Shown: positions 1 to 6,418 of the stretch, one piece after another | How positions within the stretch are numbered: the stretch's first letter is position 1 | How the letters are laid out: every line of letters begins with the position of its first letter | Virus record (IMG/VR): IMGVR_UViG_3300031578_000392 | Location: 1-21,611 of that record | Reading direction: 5' to 3' (one strand) | Length of the DNA stretch: 21,611 nt | DNA from: a virus | The notes under the pieces: model-generated | Database searches by the model: none | Seen by the model: the letters and a program-made list of their open reading frames with translations, nothing else | Told to the model about the DNA's origin: nothing | Translations under genes and position numbers: made by a program

Positions 1-22
1 CTTCTCATTTTTATAACGAAGT

Positions 23-769
23 TTACCTTTGGACCATGTGTCCGTATTTGCCCTTGATGTATTTGTCAGGATCCTGCTTTCCGCGCGGCCCCTTATTTGA
101 GGGGAATTTAGCTTCTCTTTCTTCGCGCTTCCATTTCGTTAAGATGCCGGTCACATAGGGCCAGTACCGTCTGTTTCGTTTTACTGCTTCATGGATAGCA
201 TCAATCACCCAGGCGGCCGAGAATATGTTGATAGTAGCTTCTATATCTTTCTCGATAATCTCACTAAGAGATTCCTCTTCATAGAGTCCTGCAATCTCTT
301 TTTTATAAACTTCAATAACATCTTCTTTTGATAAACTACTACTTTCTTCTTTAGTTTCTTCTTTAACTTTAACTTCTACTTTAACTTGTGCGGGATTATT
401 TCCAGAACCATTCTGTAAATTTTCCGTCTTTGGAGCAGGGATTTGTGATGGAAGTTCCTTGCTTTTGTTCAATCCTATTTGATGCTTCTTGAAATTAGGG
501 AAGCAAATATATGTTGTGCCACCGTTGATGTAACGTTGGATTAACCCACTTTCTACCAATTCATCAAGGTATTTTTGCATGGTTCTGACGTCCATAGAAC
601 GTTGAGGGAACACTATACTCTTGACCGTCTGGGGGTCTCCGTACATCCTGCCTTCGCAATCGAGATGTGGTATAAGCCAAGTGAAAAGAAGCCTTACGCT
701 ATCATTTGAAAGGGCATTCACCTTTTCGTCAAGGCTAATGACCTTGCTTATCATTCTGCCTCTAGCCAT
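23..769 (-). CDS. Phage replication initiator / DnaD-like replisome organizer
   Basis: This 248-residue protein probably helps start phage DNA replication. Residues 1-110 look like the winged-helix N-terminal domain of phage replisome organizers: a basic start (MARGRMISKVISLDEKVNAL), a helical segment with FTWLIPHLDCEGR, then two helices and a beta wing ending near ICFPNFKKHQIG. A low-complexity Lys/Glu/Val linker follows (about 115-145). The C-terminal region (about 150-225) ends in RYWPYVTGILTKW, which resembles the DnaD/DnaB-type C-terminal domain. The start has a good ribosome site (AGGGGG). It is the last complete gene of the early cluster, after a methyltransferase, a normal place for a replication gene. 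The family call is by motif resemblance; the exact subfamily is uncertain. Confidence 0.7.
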   Translation of the reverse strand: MARGRMISKVISLDEKVNALSNDSVRLLFTWLIPHLDCEGRMYGDPQTVKSIVFPQRSMDVRTMQKYLDELVESGLIQRYINGGTTYICFPNFKKHQIGLNKSKELPSQIPAPKTENLQNGSGNNPAQVKVEVKVKEETKEESSSLSKEDVIEVYKKEIAGLYEEESLSEIIEKDIEATINIFSAAWVIDAIHEAVKRNRRYWPYVTGILTKWKREEREAKFPSNKGPRGKQDPDKYIKGKYGHMVQR

Positions 770-804
770 CTAATACCCCCTGTCTATATCTTTCTGGACT
801 CTGC

Positions 805-1419
805 TCATTTACAATAACTCACTAATGATTTGGTTTTCCTGAATACCAAAAAGTAGCTATGAGATTTCCGTGCATGTTGCTGGTTTAGCATATTCGGGCT
901 GATTAATACGCTCCGGGTCAATAAAATGAATAGGTCAAGTGGATAGAAGCCAATATCCGAGGCGTAGTTTATAATTGAGACATGATTCAAATATTGCTTG
1001 CCAGACTCTATTGTATCTTGACATTTGAATATCAGGATACCCTCGGGAGCCAGCAAACGATAGAACTCAGTAAGGGCATCCTCGTAGAATCTAAGAAGCT
1101 CGGGCACATTCTTGTAGTAACCGAACCTCTCTTTGATAATCCCAGGCTTGCCATTTTTCCGGGACCCGCAGATAAAAGGCGGATCAAAGACTATACTATT
1201 CAAAGAGCTATCGGCAAGTGGCAAATGGCGACAATCACACTTAGTTACACCAAGAGATTGAGGGTTCAAATCAAACTTTAATTTCGGCTTAGGTACATTC
1301 TTATAAAACACCCCAGTGGAATACGTTGGGTCTAAATCAAACCCACTTAGGCAATACAGCCGGCAGATATTGTTTAATATCTCCCCTTGGTCACTTGATA
1401 CAGTTTCAATCATAAACAT
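805..1419 (-). CDS. Phage DNA methyltransferase (DPPF motif IV, adenine-N6 or cytosine-N4 type)
   Basis: This 204-residue protein is an S-adenosylmethionine-dependent DNA methyltransferase. Motif IV, VFDPPF, is at residues 77-82; the DPP(Y/F) form is typical of amino-methyltransferases acting on adenine N6 or cytosine N4. Upstream FDLDPTYSTGVFY (27-39) and the acidic CDCRHLPL strand (61-68) fit the rest of the fold, and EFYRLLAPEGILIFKCQD is the usual beta strand after motif IV. No target-recognition domain beyond the core and no partner restriction endonuclease gene are seen, so it looks like an orphan phage enzyme. Likely roles are protection from host restriction or marking phage DNA. A second ATG two codons downstream could be the true start. 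Confidence 0.82.
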   Translation of the reverse strand: MFMIETVSSDQGEILNNICRLYCLSGFDLDPTYSTGVFYKNVPKPKLKFDLNPQSLGVTKCDCRHLPLADSSLNSIVFDPPFICGSRKNGKPGIIKERFGYYKNVPELLRFYEDALTEFYRLLAPEGILIFKCQDTIESGKQYLNHVSIINYASDIGFYPLDLFILLTRSVLISPNMLNQQHARKSHSYFLVFRKTKSLVSYCK

Positions 1420-1495
1420 TTCACTTTATATCTGCTCGCGGTCTAGCCATCTATTCTCCCCAAATCAAAAAGAAGGAATGAGAAGAAGGTAATAG

Positions 1496-1693
1496 TCATT
1501 TAGGCTCCTTATCATAAAGATTACAAGTGGATTTGTGTGTTCTGGGGTCTCTGACTAATATTTGCCTGATTCGTTCTGGGTTTTCACACATATTGCCATA
1601 CTGGTCAGAATATAAGAACCTACATCCTTTGCACCAATCATTCCCTAGAAACCAATCCTGTATGAAGTTACGAAGCCGAATCCCAAACTTCAT
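1496..1693 (-). CDS. Small cysteine-containing phage protein
   Basis: A 65-residue protein of unknown function. I chose the internal ATG at 1693 (MKFGIRLRNFIQDW) because AAAGGAGAGGAA sits directly before it; the longer reading from 1723 lacks a clear ribosome site. Four cysteines (WCKGCRF, NMCENP, STCNLYD) suggest metal binding or a compact fold. It lies in a run of small early genes between the methyltransferase and recombination genes. No family is recognised. Confidence 0.6.
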   Translation of the reverse strand: MKFGIRLRNFIQDWFLGNDWCKGCRFLYSDQYGNMCENPERIRQILVRDPRTHKSTCNLYDKEPK

Positions 1694-1732
1694 TTCCTCT
1701 CCTTTGCAAGAGCAATAATTCATAATCCCTAT

Positions 1733-1942
1733 TCAAAAATTAATTATTTCGACATTATGAATAAAGCGTTTACAGTTACCACAACAATTCCCCAAGGGCA
1801 TATTGATAGTCATTCGCCAGTTGCCCCGTTTGCTACAATCCCGCCCACATATTGCTCTTGTAGAAACTGTCTGTGTATTGGCATCAGCCCGAACTATATG
1901 TAGTTTCTGCCCCCCATATTCCTGTGCATATCTAGCAAACAT
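1733..1942 (-). CDS. Small CxxC phage protein
   Basis: A 69-residue protein of unknown function. It is preceded by a strong AGGAGG site eight bases before the ATG. The middle carries C-x3-C and CCxxC arrangements (ICGRDCSKRG and GNCCGNCKR), consistent with a small zinc-binding domain. It belongs to the early cluster of tiny proteins, and its leader carries the GGGATTATGAAT intergenic motif also seen near other genes here. Confidence 0.6.
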   Translation of the reverse strand: MFARYAQEYGGQKLHIVRADANTQTVSTRAICGRDCSKRGNWRMTINMPLGNCCGNCKRFIHNVEIINF

Positions 1943-1959
1943 TTTTAGCCTCCTTATTC

Positions 1960-1975
1960 ATAATCCCCATTCCTT
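1960..1975. repeat. Intergenic motif GGGATTAT, copy B
   Basis: AAGGAATGGGGATTAT (minus strand), identical over 16 bases to 2597-2612. Shorter relatives (GGGATTATGAAT) are at 1718-1734 and 2398-2410. Each lies just before a small early gene. Confidence 0.6.
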
Positions 1976-2199
1976 CAAGAATGGCTATTTACTCTTAGTT
2001 CCAGTACTTTCATCTCATCCTCATAGACAAAATGGCTACGATATGAAATTTCCGCAAGCTCGCTTTGAAAATCAACTATCCAGGATGCCGGCATAGTCTC
2101 TGTTGCGGGTATCCATCTCTCTCGGACCTTCCCGGTTTGACCGCGGCTCAGTATGGGTGGAATGTCCTTTATAATTTGCACGTAGTCTCCTATTTGCAC
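1975..2199 (-). CDS. Small SH3/KOW-like phage protein
   Basis: A 74-residue protein. The start is GTG at 2199, preceded by TAGGAGG with ideal spacing. The opening pattern (MQIGDYVQIIKD, then GQTGKVRERW) resembles small SH3-like or KOW-type beta barrels in many phage early genes. Function is not assignable. The gene directly upstream (52 residues) ends inside this gene's ribosome binding site, so the two are probably translationally coupled. Confidence 0.6.
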   Translation of the reverse strand: MQIGDYVQIIKDIPPILSRGQTGKVRERWIPATETMPASWIVDFQSELAEISYRSHFVYEDEMKVLELRVNSHS

Positions 2200-2208
2200 T
2201 TTTACCTC

Positions 2209-2367
2209 CTATAGCTTCGCCTCTGTACCGACCTCAGATAGAGTCTCCTTGAGCCTGGCTATTGTGAGTTCATTCTTGTCTATCGTGTCGAAAAGCCTTC
2301 TATTCTCTCGCTCCAACTCTTCAATCTCCCTCTTTAGATCCTGTTTTTGCTCAATGAAGGTTTTCAT
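2209..2367 (-). CDS. Small coiled-coil phage protein (52 aa)
   Basis: This short reading frame starts MKTFIEQKQDLKREIEELER and ends ETLSEVGTEAKL. It is almost entirely charged heptad-like helix (QDLKREIEELERENRRLFDTI), a clear coiled-coil pattern. Its TAG stop overlaps the AGGAGG of the next gene, a typical phage operon arrangement that supports its reality. The ribosome site in front (GGATGAG) is only moderate. Function unknown; it may act as a dimerising partner of a neighbouring protein. Confidence 0.55.
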   Translation of the reverse strand: MKTFIEQKQDLKREIEELERENRRLFDTIDKNELTIARLKETLSEVGTEAKL

Positions 2368-2413
2368 AGTCGCTCATCCATTCTCCGAAGAATGTTCATT
2401 CATAATCCCAACT

Positions 2414-2584
2414 CTACTTGCTGAGTTTATCTAGGATTTGTTGCCAAGAACGCTTCTTTATCGGAATGATTAACCTATCTGGCACTTCACCTACAGGGAA
2501 ATCAGTTATAAAATAAACATCAGCATCCTTCGCAGCATAGGCATTTTCCTTTAGCCATTTTTTTACTTCATCTGTTATTTTCAT
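2414..2584 (-). CDS. Small phage protein, unknown function (56 aa)
   Basis: I chose the ATG at 2584 (MKITDEVKKWLKENAYAAKD) because AAAGGAGGG lies just before it and because this start overlaps the previous stop as ATGA. The longer reading upstream is the overlapping Cys-rich gene in another frame. The product is 56 residues, starts with an amphipathic helix and ends in KKRSWQQILDKLSK. No family is recognised. Confidence 0.6.
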   Translation of the reverse strand: MKITDEVKKWLKENAYAAKDADVYFITDFPVGEVPDRLIIPIKKRSWQQILDKLSK

Positions 2585-2742
2585 TTTCCCTCCTTTATAA
2601 TCCCCATTCCTTGAGCTTGGCTTGCCACTATCGGATATGCCCAGCCACACCAACCATAATGACAGCACAATGAACGCTTGTTCTTCCGCTTAATCCTAGC
2701 ATCACAATATGGCTTGTGAGACACGCAGGTTTTAATTTTCAT
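2581..2742 (-). CDS. Small cysteine-rich phage protein (53 aa)
   Basis: A 53-residue frame starting MKIKTCVSHKPYCDARIKRK, with a good ribosome site (GGAAGGTGA) and a TGA stop overlapping the next ATG as ATGA. Cysteines at residues 6, 13, 27, 28 and 32 (including CCHYGWC), a cluster of basic residues and the aromatic segment GWCGWAY suggest a small zinc-binding or nucleic-acid-binding protein. Function unknown. The first four-base overlap and the conserved operon style make it more than chance. Confidence 0.55.
   Translation of the reverse strand: MKIKTCVSHKPYCDARIKRKNKRSLCCHYGWCGWAYPIVASQAQGMGIIKEGK
2597..2612. repeat. Intergenic motif GGGATTAT, copy D
   Basis: Same 16 bases as 1960-1975. 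Here it forms the last codons of the Cys-rich gene and the leader of the 56-residue gene, immediately before its AAGGAGG. Confidence 0.6.
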
Positions 2743-2745
2743 TTA

Positions 2746-2796
2746 TTCACCTTCCTTTAGGAATTACTTTAACGAAGCCTTCCTTGAGCATATCTT
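2746..2796. repeat. Direct repeat, copy 1 (3' end of the 85-aa gene)
   Basis: This 51-bp segment matches 3170-3220 at 49 of 51 positions by eye. It covers the last codons (GFVKVIPK) and the ribosome site for the following gene. The near-identity at DNA level points to a recent duplication or ongoing recombination between the two paralogues. Confidence 0.85.
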
Positions 2797-3004
2797 GTCG
2801 AGCCTGTCTGACAGACGTTGCCTCAGTTAGGGTATATGGCCCTGATAAAGGCAAGTCTTGATTCTCTGCCCTTATCTCTATGCCATCAAGGGATAGGATT
2901 TGAGTTGCATAATGTTCTGCGCCTTTGCCTTGATAGGCACTTCCATCCATGACTGCCTTCCCAATTATTACTGCTATCTCTTTTACTTTCCGTTCATATT
3001 CCAT
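2747..3004 (-). CDS. Small phage protein, paralogue of the 3171-3482 product
   Basis: An 85-residue protein of unknown function, homologous within this window to the 103-residue product at 3171-3482. The two share QILSLDGIEIR, an acidic/Leu-Pro segment (DLPL versus QSLP) and a nearly identical C terminus (DMLK-x-GFVKVIPK). The N terminus is helical. Its stop codon overlaps the ribosome site of the next gene. The pair arose by tandem duplication (see the repeat entries). Confidence 0.65.
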   Translation of the reverse strand: MEYERKVKEIAVIIGKAVMDGSAYQGKGAEHYATQILSLDGIEIRAENQDLPLSGPYTLTEATSVRQARQDMLKEGFVKVIPKGR

Positions 3005-3005
3005 T

Positions 3006-3167
3006 TCAGTCTCCTTTCTGGATTAAGTCTGCATGCTGCTTAGGCTGTGAAGTTTTCATCCCGTGCTTAATTCCATGCACCATAGCATCCACATAAACTA
3101 TGCGTAGCCACCGTTCCAAAAACTTCCAATGTTGTTCAGCTAATTCCTTAGCTTCCTTCTCTGTCAT
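3006..3167 (-). CDS. Small phage protein, unknown function (53 aa)
   Basis: A 53-residue frame between the two paralogous genes, starting MTEKEAKELAEQHWKFLERW and continuing LRIVYVDAMVHGIKHGMK. Its ribosome site (GAAGGTGA) overlaps the upstream stop codon, and its own stop lies one base before the next ATG. The helical KELAEQHWKFLE...HGIKHG pattern resembles small early-region proteins I have seen in other siphoviruses. No function is known. Confidence 0.6.
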   Translation of the reverse strand: MTEKEAKELAEQHWKFLERWLRIVYVDAMVHGIKHGMKTSQPKQHADLIQKGD

Positions 3168-3169
3168 TC

Positions 3170-3220
3170 TTCACCTTCGTTTAGGAATTACTTTAACGAA
3201 GCCTGCCTTGAGCATATCTT
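3170..3220. repeat. Direct repeat, copy 2 (3' end of the 103-aa gene)
   Basis: Partner of 2746-2796 (49 of 51 positions equal). It encodes the same C-terminal GFVKVIPK segment and the same GAAGGTGA ribosome site. Confidence 0.85.
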
Positions 3221-3482
3221 CTTGTCCTAGCATATAATCGTTATAGCTTTTATTGACAGCATTTCTAACTGAAGGCAAGCTCTGGTCTTTACTTCTTATC
3301 TCTATGCCATCAAGAGAGAGGATTTGATTTATAGCTTCACCCACCGCCTTAGCCTTCAGGTCTGTGATTTCCATGAATTTAGGATTGCCAAGTTCTCGCT
3401 GTTTATCTTCTATCAACTCAGCGAGCCGATGGTCATAGTAATCTATTGCCTGCTCTATCTCTTCTCTTATCCGTTCATACAT
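3171..3482 (-). CDS. Small phage protein, paralogue of the 2747-3004 product
   Basis: A 103-residue protein of unknown function. The N-terminal 45 residues are strongly helical and charged (MYERIREEIEQAIDYYDHRL). The second half shares QILSLDGIEIR and DMLKAGFVKVIPK with its 85-residue neighbour. It probably represents the parental form, with the shorter one derived by duplication, or the reverse. It has a good GGAAGGTGA ribosome site. No catalytic motif is seen. Confidence 0.65.
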   Translation of the reverse strand: MYERIREEIEQAIDYYDHRLAELIEDKQRELGNPKFMEITDLKAKAVGEAINQILSLDGIEIRSKDQSLPSVRNAVNKSYNDYMLGQEDMLKAGFVKVIPKRR

Positions 3483-3546
3483 TCTTCACCTTCCTTTAAT
3501 CTCTCCTACTAGACGGGGGACAATGCCCCCCCCCGAGGTTGATGCC

Positions 3547-4491
3547 TTATTCAAGTCCTTTTGCCTTCTCTGCCGATATATCCTCGGCTTCCTTCTTGTG
3601 ACCATATATTGACACGATGGTCTCCCATGCCTTCTTTCGTTGCTCCGGCTTGGTGATGTCGAAGCTTGCTATCTCGGCATCCACCTTGGACTTGCTTAAC
3701 TTAAACTCTTTGAGGCAGGCTGTGTAGAACTCGCCCGGGTTCTTGAAGTCCAGGCTTTTCAGGTCTATCTTGGGTTCAATTACTGTTTCTTCAGATTCGT
3801 CATTACCTTGCTTTTGTTCTTGACCTGGCTGCTTTTTTATTTCTATGCGGCCAATGTCTTCCATATCCTGAGTAAAGATATCTGACAGTCTGCCGGCTGA
3901 TAATGCAGCATCCACCAGAGCCCGCTTCTTAGCCATCTTGAGGATAGTATTGACCTGGGAATAAATGTCTTCATTCTCGACCCTGCCGATTTGCTGCTCT
4001 TCAATCTCTGGATTCCCATCATAAAATTTGGCTCCGCACCCACCAGTTTTCTTGAAGCATATCCAGCCACCACCGTATTCCTCTTTCCCCTTAATGATTG
4101 CCTCAGCACCGCACACTGGACACTTCCGCTTAGATTCCCGCCATCTATATTTGCCCTCCATGCTGTTACACTCTCCAAGACCTTCGGTTATCACCGCATT
4201 AGTGGCTAGGTGAACCAGTCGGCATTTAATAAGATACCGGAATAGTGGTTCAGTCCAGTCCTCAACCTTATCCAGTATTTCATATTGATCCGAAAGTCCG
4301 AGCAGTTTGGCTATCTTCTCCGCGCCGGGCTTCAGCAAGGTAGGCTTTTGTGTACCTGGGATGACGCCATAATCCAGGCCTACAACCATAGTTGAATGGA
4401 CTATCTGCTGGAAGCGGTTTATAGCCTTCATATCATACTTGAATTGCTCTTCGTCCGGTAGTGTTAATGCTGTTATGATTTCTCCTTCCAT
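3547..4491 (-). CDS. Probable Rad52/annealase-like recombination protein with zinc ribbon
   Basis: This 314-residue protein is likely part of the phage recombination module, binding or annealing single-stranded DNA. The signature is SQVNTILKMAKKRALVDAAL followed by SAGRLSDIFTQDMED (about 178-212), a pattern I associate with Rad52/Erf-like phage proteins. GLDYGVIPGTQKPTLLKPGA (39-58) looks like the conserved N-terminal part. Between them is a zinc ribbon, CPVC (124-127) paired with C145 and C152. The C-terminal third is a variable linker plus a helical tail (YTACLKEFKLSKSKVDAEI). The coiled-coil gene just upstream, almost touching it, is a common partner. Family assignment is from memory of motifs and is moderately certain. 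Confidence 0.55.
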   Translation of the reverse strand: MEGEIITALTLPDEEQFKYDMKAINRFQQIVHSTMVVGLDYGVIPGTQKPTLLKPGAEKIAKLLGLSDQYEILDKVEDWTEPLFRYLIKCRLVHLATNAVITEGLGECNSMEGKYRWRESKRKCPVCGAEAIIKGKEEYGGGWICFKKTGGCGAKFYDGNPEIEEQQIGRVENEDIYSQVNTILKMAKKRALVDAALSAGRLSDIFTQDMEDIGRIEIKKQPGQEQKQGNDESEETVIEPKIDLKSLDFKNPGEFYTACLKEFKLSKSKVDAEIASFDITKPEQRKKAWETIVSIYGHKKEAEDISAEKAKGLE

Positions 4492-4492
4492 T

Positions 4493-5125
4493 CTATTTAC
4501 CTCCTTTGGCGACTGTAATGTATTTCTTCGTTATGAGTACACCGGGTATTTCTGTGACACCTGACTTTACCCTTGCTCGAATACGGCCCAAGTTAGGATC
4601 ACATAGTTCGCGAGGGACCAAGAGAGCGTTTACAATGCTTACATCAAAGTCCTCTCGATAAGTGACGCTGCCCAGGTGAGCATGGCTGGTTTTGAGTGGT
4701 GCTTCGGGGATATCCTCCGCCTGAACAATCTCGACAACCTCTCCTGTTTCTTTAGCCTCAGCAAACTGTTTCGCTTGTTCAGCGAGAGCTATCATCCTTA
4801 GCTCCTCTGCTTCTCTAGCTTGTTGGGCATGGTAGTTCTGTAAAGCCCCATTGACAATATGAATGCCCATGTTAAGTTTGTCAGTTAATGGCTTGAAGAG
4901 GGCGTTTATCCTGTCTCTGGTTTCATTAACCGGCTGTAACAAATCCTTACGTTTGGCTTCAATTTCTCGAAAGGCTTGTCTGGCATGGATTAGCAAGTCC
5001 TCAGCGTTTTTTTGCTCCGCATCAGTGGTAACAACCACACCTGTCATCCAGCTTAATAGTGTTGATTGACTCTGCTCAAGTGTGGTGACTTCGGTTTCTG
5101 TTCGTGTTTCTATTGTTTGCATCAT
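4493..5125 (-). CDS. Coiled-coil phage protein of the recombination module
   Basis: A 210-residue protein. Residues about 38-125 form a long Ala/Glu/Lys/Gln-rich coiled coil (AEDLLIHARQAFREIEAKRK onwards, then AREAEELRMIALAEQAKQFA). The C-terminal domain runs from TYREDFDVSIVNALLVPREL to IPGVLITKKYITVAKG and matches the small C-terminal domain of coiled-coil phage proteins usually next to recombinase genes. It ends one base before the recombination gene start, so the two are co-translated. The molecular role is unknown; a structural or nuclease-modulating role is possible. Confidence 0.6.
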   Translation of the reverse strand: MMQTIETRTETEVTTLEQSQSTLLSWMTGVVVTTDAEQKNAEDLLIHARQAFREIEAKRKDLLQPVNETRDRINALFKPLTDKLNMGIHIVNGALQNYHAQQAREAEELRMIALAEQAKQFAEAKETGEVVEIVQAEDIPEAPLKTSHAHLGSVTYREDFDVSIVNALLVPRELCDPNLGRIRARVKSGVTEIPGVLITKKYITVAKGGK

Positions 5126-5133
5126 TTACCTCC

Positions 5134-5325
5134 TTATGAATAAACCATTGTGGACTTAGGTCTTGGGTTTTTTTCTTGATCTGATTCCCTATACCAAGCC
5201 ATATAGGGTTTTCCCTGACTACCGAGTTCAGCTTGATCTTTGGGGTTTGTTAAATACCACAAGCCATCGCCTCGCTCTTCAATACGCCTCATCTTTCCAC
5301 CTATTTTCATTGTTACAGCTATCAT
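5134..5325 (-). CDS. Small phage protein, unknown function (63 aa)
   Basis: I chose the ATG at 5325 (MIAVTMKIGGKMRRIEERGD) because GGGGGG lies directly in front; a TTG four codons upstream is also possible. The product has a short beta-rich part (GLWYLTNPKDQ) and a basic tail. It sits in the early operon with short spacing on both sides. No family recognised. Confidence 0.5.
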   Translation of the reverse strand: MIAVTMKIGGKMRRIEERGDGLWYLTNPKDQAELGSQGKPYMAWYRESDQEKNPRPKSTMVYS

Positions 5326-5343
5326 CGTTCCCCCCAAATCCAG

Positions 5344-5541
5344 TCATATTGTTCTCCAAACTACTGGCGGACTTTCAACCACACCATAACTAGTAGATGC
5401 CAGTATGTAAGCCCTCTTGCCTTGATTCCCAAGCAACCCCAATAATCTCTCGGCCTCTAATCTGGCTTCATTAAGGACTAAGTGCATCTTTGCCGGTCCG
5501 CTTTTGCCTTCAATCCATACCATCCAGAATTTTTCATTCAT
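5344..5541 (-). CDS. Small phage protein, unknown function (65 aa)
   Basis: A 65-residue protein (MNEKFWMVWIEGKSGPAKMH...) with a beta strand, an amphipathic helix (NEARLEAERLLGLLGNQGKR) and a closing strand (AYILASTSYGVVE). This strand-helix-strand form is common among tiny phage early proteins, often with wording like AEAERLA...GK-VYVLEA, but no function is assigned to them. It is tightly packed against its neighbours in the operon. Confidence 0.6.
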   Translation of the reverse strand: MNEKFWMVWIEGKSGPAKMHLVLNEARLEAERLLGLLGNQGKRAYILASTSYGVVESPPVVWRTI

Positions 5542-5542
5542 C

Positions 5543-5728
5543 TTAGTTTTCCTTCCCCTTCAATTTTTCTTGGGCGACCTTCAGGATATTCTCAGGTGTT
5601 ACTCCTGTTTGGCTGAATCGGGCAATAACCTTTCCGTCCTTGAGAAGTTCCAAGATATGATCACCCTCTTCCCTTATATCAATGCCTTGTTGTTTCCATT
5701 CTTCCGTGATATAATTAGTTTTTAGCAA
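5543..5728 (-). CDS. Small phage protein, unknown function (61 aa)
   Basis: A 61-residue protein (MLKTNYITEEWKQQGIDIRE...) with alternating beta strands (HILELLKDGKVIARFSQTG) and a C-terminal helix (TPENILKVAQEKLKGKEN). It overlaps the upstream 129-residue gene by 14 bases and stops one base before the next start. No family recognised. Confidence 0.55.
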   Translation of the reverse strand: MLKTNYITEEWKQQGIDIREEGDHILELLKDGKVIARFSQTGVTPENILKVAQEKLKGKEN

Positions 5729-6104
5729 TCCTTAACTCCCTGGAGCCAGAAGCGATGAGGTCGCCCCTGGCTCCCTCCTGTATTTGCTTATGACCATTCG
5801 ACCCATGGCGCAACAAGTTAGCTGCGTATCTTAAACCACCTTCTCTGCCCCATTCGGCTAGAAGGTCATGATGTTTCCGAGCCGTTGCCTGTCCACCCAA
5901 GCTGCCAGATTCTACCCTTGTCAATTTGGGACGCATTTTGCGATCATGGATAACTTCAAGACACTCTCGGCGACGGCAATGATTAAGACAGAAATCCTGA
6001 GCTCCAGTTCTAAGCCGTCCATCTCCAAAGTCTTTCACCTTTGTTTTATCCTTATCCTTTAGTAGAGGACATTCATAATTTGTCGTCTTTGTCGCTGTTT
6101 TCAT
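5715..6104 (-). CDS. Phage protein with Cys cluster and KGG-like repeat
   Basis: A 129-residue protein of unknown function. The N-terminal half has cysteines at YECPLL, DFCLNHCRRRECLE, a pattern that could bind a metal. The second half has SLGGQATARKHHDLLAEWGR and then EGG, resembling the GG-x-A...H...GRxGG pattern of KGG/stress-induced small proteins. Overall charge is strongly basic, so nucleic-acid binding is plausible but unproven. It overlaps the next upstream gene by four bases. Confidence 0.5.
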   Translation of the reverse strand: MKTATKTTNYECPLLKDKDKTKVKDFGDGRLRTGAQDFCLNHCRRRECLEVIHDRKMRPKLTRVESGSLGGQATARKHHDLLAEWGREGGLRYAANLLRHGSNGHKQIQEGARGDLIASGSRELRIAKN

Positions 6105-6418
6105 ACCAAACTCATCGTGTTAAATAAGCAAATCCCCAGCATCGCAGCAATTAGAATGACGAATATTCTTTTTACTGGCCGGGGGTATCTATTTGACAAT
6201 ATGAGAAGCACCAGGGCAAAGATTAGCGCCATGCCGATTTTGAATCCCCAGAACACCCATCCGGGCTGCCCTAAAAGGTCCCTCATTATCGGGTTCAATT
6301 CACTCACTCCGCCCTTACTTATTGCTGTTACGGTAAGAGCGGCATCTAGGATATTCAGAGCAACAAAGGCAATCGCCAGTTTTATATTTCTCATCTCTGA
6401 TTTCCTTATAGTTTCCAT
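6101..6418 (-). CDS. DUF5658-like small membrane protein
   Basis: A 105-residue protein with three predicted membrane segments (about 12-33, 53-75 and 84-102). The first carries NILDAALTVTAISKGGVSEL followed by NP, matching DUF5658 proteins (N-x-x-D-A-x-x-T ... E-L-N-P). Biochemical function is unknown. It starts immediately after the integrase stop codon and overlaps the next gene, so it is probably in the integrase operon. An internal ATG (MRNIKL, at 6394) has the better ribosome site (AAGGAA) and could be the real start. Confidence 0.65.
   Translation of the reverse strand: METIRKSEMRNIKLAIAFVALNILDAALTVTAISKGGVSELNPIMRDLLGQPGWVFWGFKIGMALIFALVLLILSNRYPRPVKRIFVILIAAMLGICLFNTMSLV

Noticed and set aside
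1-22. Start of another minus-strand gene at the window edge (ATG at 8-6)
   Set aside because: Only three codons are visible and no ribosome site is close, so it cannot be supported.
982-1281. Plus-strand open frame inside the methyltransferase gene
   Set aside because: It is a shadow of a strong minus-strand gene, has no ribosome site and no recognisable protein pattern. The same holds for other plus-strand frames here (e.g. 16722-17174, 13998-14282, 8197-8580).
3526-3534. Run of nine C as a phase-variable tract
   Set aside because: It is between genes and not in a coding frame or a clear promoter spacer. It could form a small G/C hairpin with a nearby run, but evidence for switching is lacking.
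5715-6104. Excisionase or repressor role for the 129-residue gene
   Set aside because: The KGG-like and Cys patterns do not form a helix-turn-helix, and position alone is not enough.
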